Notes: generated by a model not told the origin, from the sequence alone. A stretch of 64,000 nucleotides of DNA from Paracoccaceae bacterium (GCA_014872875.1 WKFI01000011.1:1-64000); one strand, 5' to 3'. Positions 8,943 to 19,575 are shown, counted from the stretch's first letter. Numbers and translations: made by a program.

Positions 8943-10922
8943 TTAAGGTAGCGGATCCTCAGGCAATACAAAGCTTGGCATCAGGTCGTTCACGCAGGCG
9001 AGGTTCACAGCTTTCTCAGGTTGGTCGAAAAACGCGGCAGCCACGTCTTTGGCGCATTGCGAAAACAAGGTGGCACCGTGCCCTGTGTTCGGGAAGCGTA
9101 CGAATTGCGATCCTATCAAACTGTTGGCGGCCTGTTCCGACCAGGACGTCGCGGTCTGGATGTCGTTTGTTCCGGTGAAAACCATGACGGGAACCGATCC
9201 ATCACCAGTCACAGGTGCGTGGAACCCTTCACCAAGCGTCCCGGTCGGAAAGCCATCACAGGCATTCAGTTCGTATCTCATCATGCGGGCCTCTCGCTGT
9301 GTTAGCCCGGGAATGCGGTAATCTGGCATACGTGCCAGTGCTCGCTCGCTGGAATTGAAAGGAACGGAATCGTTGCAATTGAAAAGGCGCAAGGCGAAGC
9401 CAAGCTCGTTGAGCTGTTCGCTGTACCTGTCCAAGTTCCGCAATCGTCGATAAATCTCAGCGATGTCATCTGGCTCGAATTGCGCCACTAGCGACGACAG
9501 AATTTCAGCATCGACCCCCGAAAAGTGTTGTCGCACAAAACGCCCAAGGACGTCCGTCGTCGCGGGACGCAAAGGCAAAGCAACCCGGTCGGCTGCATAG
9601 AGACTGTCCAGATCTGTGCTGTAAGGCGAATTCTCTAACTGGTTTAGCGTGCGCAAAAACACCGCTGCAGGCGTTTCCTCCGTGTCCAACCCCATGCCCT
9701 TGGCTTGGGCCGCCAAGGCCTCTGCAGTTTCACGGAGTAAATCACTTTGCTCTACGAGCCTATTGGCGCGGTTCACCAGCAGACGTGCTTCAAAGCTTGG
9801 CACTTCAAGTCGGAACGCAGTGGGCGGCGCGGCTTCGACCTCGGCGTAAACCATGAAAAACAGCGCTTCAAAAAGATCGGTGTCGCCTTCGCTCAGATCG
9901 ATGATCATTCGCGGCAAGTACCTGACGCGCCACTCTGCGCCCGCTTGGTTTGCAGACGAAAGGATCAACTTTTCCAGGGCTTCGGCCGTGACTGGGAGCC
10001 CGCTCTCTGTCGCGAGTGGTTCCGCCGTCAACGTTGCAAACAACACGTTGAGCGTCTCCACAAGGTCCGTATAGGCGTTTGCGCAAGATGGGTCCGCAAG
10101 GCACATCCCGTGGATGCCGAGAAACGCTTCTTCGTTGGTTTCCGGCAGGCGCTCACGCCAGGCCACATCGGTGGGCAGCACAGAGTCGAGAAGGACCGCA
10201 CGCAGCCCGGAAGGGTTCTGTCGAAGCACCTCCAGCCCGAGGCGTGTACCGTAAGAATGACCATAGATATTGAAGCTGTTGAAGCCCAAGGTTTTGGCAA
10301 GGCGAGCGACATCGCGAGCGTTGCTGACAGTGTTGTAGTGCGTCAGGTCTATGCCTTGCGCATTCAGGTGCGCGGCACAGAGGGGGATTAAGTACTCAGT
10401 TGCCGCTGCACCTAGGTTCATTCCGGATGCTTCGGCGATTTCCCCCGCGGCATTGAAGGCCGCATCGCTGTTGGCTACGAAGACCTCATTGCATTCGATC
10501 TCCCCCGGTGAAAAACCAGACCCGCGTTGATCGAAGACGACAATGTCGCGTCGAGTACGCAGGGTTGCCAATCTCTCAGCCAGAGCATTCGTCAAACTGG
10601 CAAGCTCGCCGCCACCCGGTCCACCGTGAAGGTAGATGATCGGATCACGTGCCGGCGACAGACTTGTCGACCGCAAGACGCCATACATCAGATCAATTTG
10701 TCGCCCGTCGGGGTTTTCGTAATCGACGGGAACTCGAACAACCCCGCAATGAAATGTATTGTCTTCAATCTCGGTCGCGGTCTGCGTTACGATTTCCGGA
10801 CAGGGAATTTGTTCTGCGACGGTTCGCGTTTGCGCAACGCTTGCGCTGCCATAGACAACAGTGAACAACAGGGCAGCGCAAACGGGTATTGCACCGGAAC
10901 GTATCAAAACTCGCAAAGGCAT
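8943..10922 (-). CDS. Alpha/beta hydrolase with TAP-like C-terminus (proline iminopeptidase-like), exported
   Basis: YLHGGPGGG, FDQRGSGFS, GHSYGTRLGLE nucleophile elbow, FPNTGHGAT. Confidence 0.8.
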   Translation of the reverse strand: MPLRVLIRSGAIPVCAALLFTVVYGSASVAQTRTVAEQIPCPEIVTQTATEIEDNTFHCGVVRVPVDYENPDGRQIDLMYGVLRSTSLSPARDPIIYLHGGPGGGELASLTNALAERLATLRTRRDIVVFDQRGSGFSPGEIECNEVFVANSDAAFNAAGEIAEASGMNLGAAATEYLIPLCAAHLNAQGIDLTHYNTVSNARDVARLAKTLGFNSFNIYGHSYGTRLGLEVLRQNPSGLRAVLLDSVLPTDVAWRERLPETNEEAFLGIHGMCLADPSCANAYTDLVETLNVLFATLTAEPLATESGLPVTAEALEKLILSSANQAGAEWRVRYLPRMIIDLSEGDTDLFEALFFMVYAEVEAAPPTAFRLEVPSFEARLLVNRANRLVEQSDLLRETAEALAAQAKGMGLDTEETPAAVFLRTLNQLENSPYSTDLDSLYAADRVALPLRPATTDVLGRFVRQHFSGVDAEILSSLVAQFEPDDIAEIYRRLRNLDRYSEQLNELGFALRLFNCNDSVPFNSSERALARMPDYRIPGLTQREARMMRYELNACDGFPTGTLGEGFHAPVTGDGSVPVMVFTGTNDIQTATSWSEQAANSLIGSQFVRFPNTGHGATLFSQCAKDVAAAFFDQPEKAVNLACVNDLMPSFVLPEDPLP

Positions 10923-11015
10923 TGTGCGACATCCCCAATCAGTATGACCACTTAATCAGCAGCCTCGCAGCCTCATTTGGATTGTCACTGCCAGCCAAGA
11001 GCATCGTCCGCACTA

Positions 11016-11327
11016 TCAATTGGCCGCAGAGCGAATGCGCTCCATAACAGCTTCGCAGTCGGACGCGCTCCCTACAACCACATCAGGCGCACTCTCGCCA
11101 GACATCTCAGCGATATCCGCAGCTGCGCGTGTAAGGACCTGATCCACCTGATCTGCAGTCAGCAGGCCTTCTTCTTGCGCCGCGATAACGGTCGAGCAGA
11201 CGCCCGCCGACATGCCCGTCGCGATACCAACGCCCGCTGCTGTGCCGCCCATGATTGCGCCACCGAAGAAACTTCCAGCGATCAGGCCAATGACCAGCCC
11301 TGCGATTCCAATAACAAGCTTGCCCAT
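11016..11327 (-). CDS. Small Gly-rich membrane protein, hypothetical
   Basis: 103 aa ORF, glycine-zipper-like N-terminus. Confidence 0.6.
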   Translation of the reverse strand: MGKLVIGIAGLVIGLIAGSFFGGAIMGGTAAGVGIATGMSAGVCSTVIAAQEEGLLTADQVDQVLTRAAADIAEMSGESAPDVVVGSASDCEAVMERIRSAAN

Positions 11328-11340
11328 GTTTCCTCCGACG

Positions 11341-11526
11341 TTAGGCTCCCGAGCCGTACGGCCAGACCAGGTTGAGCATGAAGATTAGAACGAACAAAAC
11401 AACGAAAGTGATCAGTGTTTTTCTGCCCTTCGAGATGTTCTCGAATTGTGCCATGTGATTGAGGGGGTAAATGACTGCAAAAATGATGAGCGTTGTTGCG
11501 ATCATGTGCGGAATGTCAAAAGCCAT
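11341..11526 (-). CDS. Small membrane protein, hypothetical
   Basis: Internal ATG MAFDIPHMIATTLIIFAVIYPLNHM; 61 aa with two TM. Confidence 0.5.
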   Translation of the reverse strand: MAFDIPHMIATTLIIFAVIYPLNHMAQFENISKGRKTLITFVVLFVLIFMLNLVWPYGSGA

Positions 11527-11552
11527 CCTGTCTCCTTTGGTTAGTGCGTTTT

Positions 11553-11810
11553 CTACCTGCGCCGGGCGAATTGGCGACACAGAAATGCAAGTATTGCGAG
11601 GTTGAGCAGCGGCGTCAGCGCTGCCAGCCAAGGACGCAGCGTCTCGGGAAATCCGTCCAACCAAAACACCCAAGGCATCCCGAGCGGTATCAGAAACACA
11701 CCTGACAATGGATCCTGCTCCTGACCGAAAAGCCCGAAAGTTCCGATAAGGAGCAACGTCAAGGCTGCGAGGTATAGCGCCCCGACGATCCGAATGACCC
11801 ATTTGCACAA
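11553..11810 (-). CDS. Small membrane protein, hypothetical
   Basis: 85 aa, two to three hydrophobic segments. Confidence 0.5.
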   Translation of the reverse strand: MCKWVIRIVGALYLAALTLLLIGTFGLFGQEQDPLSGVFLIPLGMPWVFWLDGFPETLRPWLAALTPLLNLAILAFLCRQFARRR

Positions 11811-11812
11811 GG

Positions 11813-12118
11813 TTAACAGTCTCCCGCTGGTAGCATTGTGATGTTGCTATAGCGGCCATCTGACGTGGTTATTGCCGCGCATGCGCCCGTGTCGCGATTG
11901 AACCAGTAGCTTGTCAAACCATCACTGCGGATCAATTCGTAACCAAGGTTCGTTATGCCCAATTCCGCTTGCCCTGCCCGTGCACCCTGAAAAGCGGTCA
12001 GATCTTTGGAGCTTCCAACGCTGGGTGTGCCGGGAGCTGTGGTTGTGGTGCCTTCATCGCATGCGGCCAAAGCAATCAGTCCGACGGACGCGATGCTAAA
12101 TTTAAGGGTATTTGTCAT
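11813..12118 (-). CDS. Lipoprotein, hypothetical
   Basis: Lipobox LIALAAC after N-terminal hydrophobic stretch. Confidence 0.6.
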   Translation of the reverse strand: MTNTLKFSIASVGLIALAACDEGTTTTAPGTPSVGSSKDLTAFQGARAGQAELGITNLGYELIRSDGLTSYWFNRDTGACAAITTSDGRYSNITMLPAGDC

Positions 12119-12286
12119 AACCTTCGCCTTTGCTTGTTTTTGATGTGTGTTGATCGTGCATTTTCTCAGTAACCCGCTCTTTGTGACGGATTACTCCACT
12201 CGCCGATCACTATTTTCAATACTTTGACAGCCCGCTGACAAGCTACGCAAGAAACTTTGTTAACCAACAGGTTACAGTCCCGCATG

Positions 12287-12736
12287 TTACCCTCGCCGCG
12301 CCATGACATGGTCCATTGTCAAATTGAGGACCTCTGCATTGTCTTGGTTGTAGGTTCGGTAGCGAAACCGCACCGTCCCACGGTCAGGCTTTGAGCGCGA
12401 CGGCGTCAGCAACTCAACGGTGATCTTTGCATGAAGCGTGTCACCCGGAAAAACCGGAGCGAGCCACCGAACCTCGTCCATGCCATGACCGCCTATATTG
12501 GTGCCTGTTAGCACTCCGGTGTCACGGAACAGTCGAAAGGTTAGCGCGATCGTCTGAAACCCACTGGCAATGATCCCGCCGAAAATCGAGTCTGTCGCCG
12601 CCACTTTGTCGATATGGAATGGCTGCGGGTCGTGCGTCAGGGCAAAGTCAACAATTGCAGCCTCGGTCAGCGTTATCCCACCGGTTTCGAAGGTATCGCC
12701 CACCCTCAGATCATCGAAGTATTTTCCAGTTGTCAT
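12287..12736 (-). CDS. MaoC-like dehydratase
   Basis: FDDLRVGDTFETGGITLTEAAIVDFALTHDPQPFHID...FGGIIASGFQT hot-dog fold pattern. Confidence 0.85.
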   Translation of the reverse strand: MTTGKYFDDLRVGDTFETGGITLTEAAIVDFALTHDPQPFHIDKVAATDSIFGGIIASGFQTIALTFRLFRDTGVLTGTNIGGHGMDEVRWLAPVFPGDTLHAKITVELLTPSRSKPDRGTVRFRYRTYNQDNAEVLNLTMDHVMARRG

Positions 12737-12900
12737 TCTGAGAACTCCAATCAGGTCTTGAATTAGACGTGCGCCAAGAAACTTGAGCCGAGGCACGAAA
12801 GATCCACACGGCGCTAAATATTTAGCGAGCACTCGTCGGCATTGCGTCTCCGTTCTGCTTCATCCTTCCTAGTTTCGCATGGCCTTTGCGTCAGACACCG

Positions 12901-13527
12901 TCATTCGATCCCGAAGATAACATTGAAGGACTGTGCGCTATTGGCTGTATTGTAGACCTCGATAACATGATCTCCGGTTTGCCAAAGCTGTCCGCGATAC
13001 TCTTGAGCGGCAGCCATTTCATCAAGCAGTACCGATCCATCCGGATTGTAGATCACATAGGTCATTCCAGGGCCGTTGGCGGCGAGCCGGAAGTACAGGA
13101 ACTGCCCATCGCGCGCGCCGAGAACATAGCGGCGGCTCTCCTGCGGCAGGAGCGAACCCGTCAGCTCCGCCCCAGTGGTGCCCGCAGCAAAGGAAACGCG
13201 TTCGGCGTCAGCGCCGGAGGCTCCCGACATCGCGCCGCCTCCATCATCAGCAGCTTGCGCCACAGTGAGTTCCGCCACGATCCCGTCGTTCGAGACCAGG
13301 CAGCGCCAGACAGTATTTCCCGCATCTTGAAACATGATGAGAGAGTTGGCTTCGGAGTATTCCGAAGAAAGGACAGTCCCGCTCTGGCCATCGGGACCAC
13401 CAACAGCGCGTATCTGGTCGATACAGCCATCGATTGCATCTTGGCCAACATTCGCGGATGCCTGTCCTACGCTGGACAGACCCAGCAGTACCGCGAGAGC
13501 CGGTATGAGGAAGTTTTGGTTCGTCAT
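12901..13527 (-). CDS. Exported hypothetical protein
   Basis: Signal peptide MTNQNFLIPALAVLLGLSSVGQASA. Confidence 0.6.
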   Translation of the reverse strand: MTNQNFLIPALAVLLGLSSVGQASANVGQDAIDGCIDQIRAVGGPDGQSGTVLSSEYSEANSLIMFQDAGNTVWRCLVSNDGIVAELTVAQAADDGGGAMSGASGADAERVSFAAGTTGAELTGSLLPQESRRYVLGARDGQFLYFRLAANGPGMTYVIYNPDGSVLLDEMAAAQEYRGQLWQTGDHVIEVYNTANSAQSFNVIFGIE

Positions 13528-13607
13528 GTCGTCACCTTGAGCATTGTGTTCGCTGTCAATTCGAATTCACTGGTGAGCAGCCCCACTTGAGTGGTCCAAG
13601 TTGAAAG

Positions 13608-14464
13608 TTAGTGCATGGTTGGCCTTTGGTCCATCAGGACGATGGCCTCTGGCGCAGGTGGGCGGTAGCCCAGAGCACTGTGGGGCCGTTGAGTGTTGTA
13701 GTGTTTTATCCAGCTTTCGATAATGATCTGGACTTCGCGTATCGAATAGAAGATTTTACCGTTCAGCAATTCATCCCGCATCCGCCCATTGAAGCTCTCG
13801 CAGTATCCATTCTCCCATGCTCTGCCCGGCAGGGCATCGCATGGCGATGTCCCGAGATGGGTGATCCAGGCTCACTGTATGCGGTCTTGGCCCCGACGGC
13901 TTTGATCCAGCCTCTGACGGCCTCAGCAATGAACTCAGGGCCATCGTCCGACCAAATGTATGCTGGCACGCCGCGTAGGATAAACAGATCCGTCAGTGCA
14001 TCGATGACCTCGTTTGCATTCAGCTTCCGCTTCACTCGGACCGCAAGGCATTCCCGGCTATACTCGTCCAGAATGTTCAATGTTCTGAAAGCCCTGCCAT
14101 CATCCGTTCGGTGATGCACAAAGTCGTACGACCAGACATGGTTGCGATATGCGGGACGCAGCCGAACACAGGATCCGTCGTTGAGCCAGAGCCGTCCCTT
14201 CTTGGGCTGCTTCATTGGAACCTTCAGCCCCTCCCGCCGCCATGAACGTTCGACACGTTTGTCATTCACCTGCCAGCCAGCGTCCCGCAGAAGGGCCGCA
14301 ACCCGGCGGTAGCCGTATCGGCCGTATTGAAGTGTCAGCTCGATCATATCGGCGACCAGGCGTTCCTCATCAGCACGCCCTTGAGGCAATTGCCGCTGTG
14401 TGGACCGATGCTGGCCCAGAACGCGGCAAACGCGACGCTCGGAAACCTTCCTCTGGCTGCGCAC
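13608..14464 (-). pseudogene. IS3-family transposase orfB (DDE integrase core), frame-disrupted by 41-bp insertion
   Basis: Frame runs to EPGSP, then shifts; WENGYCESFNGRMRDELLNGKIFYSIREVQ...RPHSALGYRPPAPEAIVLMDQRPTMH* continues in another frame down to 13608. Confidence 0.85.
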
Positions 14465-14496
14465 ATGATCAATGCAGGCCCGGCGGCGGGAGGGGC

Positions 14497-14775
14497 TCAG
14501 AAGTTTCCCTTTACGGCCTCGGACAGGATCAATTTGTCCAGTTTCAGGTCCGAAACCGCCCGGCGAAGCCGCTCGTTTTCCTTCTGAAGCCGCTTTAGTT
14601 CTTTAAGCTGTTCCGTGCCCATTCCGCCGTACTTCTTTTTCCAGCGATAGTAGGTCTGTTCCGTAACACCGATCTGACGGATCGCATCTATGCGGGGCAT
14701 GCCTTGCCCCATCAAGACTTCAACTTGCCGTAACTGCACGACAATCTCTTCAGGCTTGGGCCTCTTGGTCGCCAT
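14497..14775 (-). CDS. IS3-family transposase orfA
   Basis: HTH protein MATKRPKPEEIVVQLRQVEVLMGQG...YYRWKKKYGGM. Confidence 0.9.
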   Translation of the reverse strand: MATKRPKPEEIVVQLRQVEVLMGQGMPRIDAIRQIGVTEQTYYRWKKKYGGMGTEQLKELKRLQKENERLRRAVSDLKLDKLILSEAVKGNF

Positions 14776-14955
14776 CTATGGTCCTCCGTTTCCTAATCAT
14801 AGGGGCGGACCTGTTCTTTGGGGGAGCCTCACTAGCGCGGGATGCTGCACCGGTCCTTCGCCGCGCTTGTGCCAAACTGGGGAGATGCGGACAATGCAGC
14901 CAGTCACGTGAGTACAGAAACTGACGGACGGCCCTTATGGTCAGTTCGGCGGCTC

Positions 14956-15594
14956 TTAAGGTTCTAGTACCCCAAACGGCACCGGAGATTCCTCAATAAG
15001 GGTCTTCTCGAACTCCACGATCTTCTCGAAGATTACGGGTAGAATCCATGTGGCTTCGGACTGTATCTCGTATTCCTCTTTCGGGTCGGTAATTAGGTTG
15101 AAAACACGAGGCACATTGAGTGGGCGTGGCTCGCTGTTCATGTTCTCCAACTCAATCAGATGAAGCTTCCAGTTTCGCCACTTGTAGCCGTACACGTCGT
15201 CGTTGTTGTAGATTATGAAGCCTTCCCGGTTTGAGGTGTCCTGCTTCCCCAGAAAGAAGTCGAGCTGGTCTACGCCGTCGATGATCCGATCATCCGGAAC
15301 ATCGTAACCAGCGACACGGCCCAGTGTTGGCAGCATGTCCACCAGATGCACAATTTCATTGCTTGTAGAACCTGCTTCGATGCGACCCGGCCACCGCATG
15401 AGGAATGGAACGCGCAGCGATCCTTCCCACGCAGTGAAATAGTTGCCGCGCCATGGTCCAGCCGTGCCATGCCAGGGATGGAAGTACTCAGGCCCGTTGT
15501 CGCTCAGCCAGATAACGATGGTATGTCCGTCGTCAGATGTTTTGGGACAGATTGCGGCCTGAGCTAAGAGAGGGCGTGGCTCATCTGGTTGCAT
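14956..15594 (-). pseudogene. 5'-truncated sulfatase/arylsulfatase
   Basis: SDNGPEYFHPWHGTAGPWRGNYFTAWEGSLRVPFLMRWPGRI is sulfatase C-terminal half; catalytic N-terminus (CxPxR) absent. Confidence 0.75.
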
Positions 15595-15778
15595 TGATTA
15601 TGCGGCAGCACTGCGGTGAAGCAAGCGCCGGTTTTCGATGGTCTTCCACGCCCAGTCATCAGCACCGTGCTGACAGGGCGATTCTACGAGGTGGGAGAAT
15701 GTCCGCGGTCCAAAGACAGTTTGGCGCGCCGTCTCTGCGTGTGCATTCGGCGGCAGTGAGCCCGTCGCGGACATGAAT

Positions 15779-15848
15779 GTAGGGTGGGTGAAACCCACGC
15801 GTTGCCCGATCCGTCCTGTGTGTAACGCGTGGGTTTCACCCACCCTAC
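15779..15848. repeat. Perfect 25-bp inverted repeat with 20-nt loop (REP/MITE-like palindrome)
   Basis: gtagggtgggtgaaacccacgcgtt - gcccgatccgtcctgtgtgt - aacgcgtgggtttcacccaccctac. Confidence 0.95.
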
Positions 15849-16324
15849 GCACTTTTTCGAGTGACCGCTGCGTCCCGCAGCCTGTGAATTGCCGTCGTCA
15901 ATCTCGCTGCTGCACGCACGAACGGCAGTTTTCCGCGCCGCGATGCGATACCAAAAATTGCGCGTGTGCAGAGAAATCTGTGCTGCGAGCGCGCGCAGCA
16001 AGATTTTGACACTTCCGGTGTGGGCTCGAAGCAGACGTTCACGACAAACTGCACGAACGACCGCTGAGAGGACTTTCCCGTCTTTCGGCCAACTGAAGTC
16101 ACCTCATGCTTTCGGCCCAAAGAGGACATCGGTGAAGTCAATGACCAATGACCGCTCCCGCGCCTTACAGCCCGCCTTTGTTCGAGGGGCTTACCTAGAG
16201 CTTAGTATCGTAAACTCGCTAGGAGGAGTGTCTGCACGGTAGGGAGTGAAACAAACCACGTGAGCTAGGTTCTGCACTCATCACGTTTCCGTGTTTAAGC
16301 CATGCTCCAGGATCAAGTCGAGTT

Positions 16325-16780
16325 CTACATCGCCTCGAGCGTGTGGATCAGCCCGTTGTTGATGTGATCTTCGAGAAACTTGATCGCGATGTCAGGATCT
16401 CGGGCAAGGGCCGCGTCCAGCATGCCTTGATGCTCGGCTGCTGCGGCCTCACCACGAAAGGTGAAGACCAGCATCTGATACCGCAGGTATTTGTCGTAGA
16501 TCTTGGAATGAAGCGACAAGAGGTTCTGCGAGTTGCATGCGCGAATGAGTGACAGGTGGAACTCCCAATCATACCGCTTCCAGGTTTCTTTTTCGGTCTC
16601 GTCACCAGACTGCATCTGGAGCTCCATACGATGCAGTTTGTGATGGCAGCGACCACGTCGCCTTCCCATTCCCTATCACCGTTTGCAATTGACTGTTGCA
16701 GCGTGTGGCGCTCCAACAGGAGGCGAAGGCTGGCGATCTCACGCAGATCTTCCTTGGACAGCGCCCGCGAACAGATTTAG
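16325..16780 (-). pseudogene. GntR-family (FCD domain) regulator remnant, frameshifted
   Basis: LERHTLQQSIANGDREWEGDVVAA in one frame continues as HHKLHRMELQMQSGDETEKETWKRYDWEFHLSLIRACN...FLEDHINNGLIHTLEAM in another; no intact DNA-binding domain. Confidence 0.65.
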
Positions 16781-17304
16781 TGAGACCGCCGGGTTGGGTT
16801 TGTGCTCAAGCGAAAGAACGACCGGAATACTCTTGTTTTCACCGATCCCATTCGGTGCGATATCTGTGCCGTCTAGGCGAAATCTAACCCTCTCGGATCG
16901 TGCTGAAAGAGACAAAGTGAGTGCTTCAGACACTTTGTATCCTAAGTTAGTTTCAACTTTCTCGGGAGGTAGTTGACCAATGGCAGGGTCAGCTTTTGTT
17001 CACACCACCGACTTTGGGGCAAAACGCAGCGAAAGTCAGCTTTCCGCCAGTTGTGACTAAGGTAGATCTCGGCCCATTGCTGCCGTTAGCATTCAGATTG
17101 GCATGCTGCAGTGCAGTCCGTCGAAGCTGACATCGGTGTGCCGTGCAGAGAGTGACGGCATAGGCTCTATCAGGCTCTATCAGGCTCTTTCCAACAGACG
17201 GCACACCTTAAAGATTGGGCAAATCGAATTCCGCAGGGTTTTGCCGCTGGCAGACTGGACAAGTGTTGCGCTGACGGAAACCATAGGATCGAGGAGGAGG
17301 CCCC

Positions 17305-19224
17305 ATGCAGAGAAAAGTAATCTCAGGCGCGGACGCCGCGGCCCTGATAAAGGATGGGGACGTGCTGACGACCTCTGGTTTCGTCGGTATCGGTGTCCCG
17401 GATGCGCTCCTCGCCGCCGTGGAACAACGTTTTCTGGAGGTCGGTCATCCAAGGAACCTCTCGCTCGTCTTTGCCGCCGGGCAAGGCGATGGCGCTGAGC
17501 GTGGTTTGAACCGGCTCGGGCACGAAGGCCTCCTCAGCCGCGTTGTCGGTGGGCATTGGGGCCTCATTCCCAAGGTAGCGGCCCTTGCTGTCGAGGGCAA
17601 AATCGAAGGCTGGAACCTGCCGCAGGGATGCATCAGCCAGCTTTTCCGTGACGCGGCGGCGGGAAAACCGGGGATGCTAACCAAGGTCGGGCTGGAAACA
17701 TTCGTTGATCCCAGAAACGGCGGTGGCGCCGTCAACGACATATCGGTCGAACTTCAGGTCGAGCTCATGACGCACGGCGATGAGGAATACCTCTTCTATC
17801 CCGCACCCAAGCTCACCGTTGCATTCTTGCGAGGCACAACGGCCGATGAGACCGGCAACATCACGATGGAACGCGAGGCGTTGATCATCGATAACCTCGC
17901 ACAGGCCATGGCGGTCAAGAACGCCGGGGGGGTCGTGATCGTGCAGGTCGAGCGCCTTGCCCGTGGCCGCAGCCTACCGGCGCGAGAGGTGCAGATCCCG
18001 GGCATCTTCGTGGACGCGGTCGTCGTCGCACCGCCTGACCTTCACATGCAGACGTATCGGACGGCCTTTTCTCATGCCTTCACCAACCGGATACGACCAC
18101 CAGCGGGCGAAATCCCCAAGATGCCACTCGATGCACGCAAGGTCATCGCGCGGCGGTGCGCATTGGAGCTGCCTGTAAACGGCGTCATCAACCTTGGTAT
18201 AGGCATGCCCGAAGGCGTGGCGGCAGTTTCGGCTGAGGAAGGCATGCTGGATCACGTTACCCTCACGGCCGAGCCCGGTGTTGTGGGCGGTCAACCCGCC
18301 TCGGGCCTCGATTTCGGGGCGGCCGTCGATGTGGATGCCGTGGTGCCCCAGAACGCGCAGTTTGACTTCTACGACGGGGGCGGGCTCGACATGGCGTGCC
18401 TTGGCCTCGCGCAGGCCGACGGGCAGGGCAATGTGAACGTTTCCCGCTTCGGGCCACGGCTTGCCGGGGCGGGCGGGTTTATCAACATCAGCCAGAACGC
18501 CAAGGCGCTGGTCTTTGCGGGGACGTTTACCGCCAAGGGCATCGACGTGGACATCGGCGATGGCGCGCTGACGATCCGAATGGAAGGAACGTCGAGGAAG
18601 TTCCTCAAAGACGTTGAGCAAGTGACGTTCTCAGGCAAGCGCGCCGCGCGCCTCAACCAACCCGTGCTCTACGTGACCGAACGTTGCGTGTTCCAATTAC
18701 GGCCCGAGGGGCTTCAGTTGGTCGAAGTTGCCCCAGGCGTGGATATCGAACGTGACATCCTTGGCCACATGGGGTTTCGCCCGATCATCGAGGACGTTCG
18801 CGAAATGGATGCACGGATATTCCGCCCCGAAGCCATGGAGTTGAAGCGGGAGCTCTTGCACCTTGACCTGCCGGAGCGAATTGCCCTCGACGTCGCGACG
18901 GGGCGGCTATTCATCAACTTCGAGAAAATGCGGATCCGCTCGCTGGAGGACATCGAACAGGTGCGGGCACAGGTAATGCAGGTCTGCGGTCCTCTGGCGG
19001 ACAAAGTGGACGTTGTGGTGAACTACGATGGGTTCCAGCTCGACGATGATCTTGCGAAGGACTACGCCGCGATGGTCGCAAACCTCGAACACAGTTTTTA
19101 CAACACGGTAACACGATACTCCGGTTCCGCATTCATGCGGCTCAAGCTGGGCGAGACCCTGCCGAACGCATCGCCGCACATCTTCGAAACCCGCGAAGCA
19201 GCGCAAGCCTTTCTCGACAGATGA
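17305..19224 (+). CDS. Acyl-CoA:acetate/3-ketoacid CoA-transferase, fused alpha and beta
   Basis: VISGADAAALIKDGDVLTTSGFVGIGVPDAL...GLETFVDPRNGGG...NLGIGMPEGVA. Confidence 0.9.
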   Translation: MQRKVISGADAAALIKDGDVLTTSGFVGIGVPDALLAAVEQRFLEVGHPRNLSLVFAAGQGDGAERGLNRLGHEGLLSRVVGGHWGLIPKVAALAVEGKIEGWNLPQGCISQLFRDAAAGKPGMLTKVGLETFVDPRNGGGAVNDISVELQVELMTHGDEEYLFYPAPKLTVAFLRGTTADETGNITMEREALIIDNLAQAMAVKNAGGVVIVQVERLARGRSLPAREVQIPGIFVDAVVVAPPDLHMQTYRTAFSHAFTNRIRPPAGEIPKMPLDARKVIARRCALELPVNGVINLGIGMPEGVAAVSAEEGMLDHVTLTAEPGVVGGQPASGLDFGAAVDVDAVVPQNAQFDFYDGGGLDMACLGLAQADGQGNVNVSRFGPRLAGAGGFINISQNAKALVFAGTFTAKGIDVDIGDGALTIRMEGTSRKFLKDVEQVTFSGKRAARLNQPVLYVTERCVFQLRPEGLQLVEVAPGVDIERDILGHMGFRPIIEDVREMDARIFRPEAMELKRELLHLDLPERIALDVATGRLFINFEKMRIRSLEDIEQVRAQVMQVCGPLADKVDVVVNYDGFQLDDDLAKDYAAMVANLEHSFYNTVTRYSGSAFMRLKLGETLPNASPHIFETREAAQAFLDR

Positions 19225-19420
19225 TCTGATAGGTCCGGCCTTCAAACGGCCCTTAGTTCACCCTCCAAAGTCGCTGTCACGCGCCAATTTCACAACACTT
19301 AGGCGCTCAGCAAACGGCCAGATCTTGAGCACTATTGCAGCGGCCAAGACCTACAAACCGGTAGTTTGGACAATACGTTCATCCGTAAACACACTTAAAA
19401 CAGTCATGCTTGATTTAGTG

Positions 19421-19495
19421 GTGCCCGGGGGCGGAATCGAACCACCGACACGAGGATTTTCAATCCACTGCTCTACCCCTGAGCTACCCGGGCAC
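19421..19495 (-). tRNA. tRNA-Phe (GAA)
   Basis: GTGCCCGGGTAGCTCAGGGGTAGAGCAGTGGATTGAAAATCC...GGTTCGATTCCGCCCCCGGGCAC; acceptor GTGCCCG/CGGGCAC; anticodon loop TTGAAAA. Confidence 0.9.
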
Positions 19496-19575
19496 GGGAA
19501 CGGCGTTTGCCGCTGGGTGAGGGCCTTCTATGCGTTGGGCGCGCGAGTGTCCAGAGGCTTTCTACAAGAATTTCA

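Larger units (their letters stand above)
13574..14831 (-). mobile_element. IS3-family insertion sequence (~1.26 kb), orfB disrupted
   Basis: orfA/orfB transposase pair; imperfect terminal similarity (tgagcagcccca... vs tgaggctccccc...) defines approximate ends; no clear target duplication seen. Confidence 0.8.
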
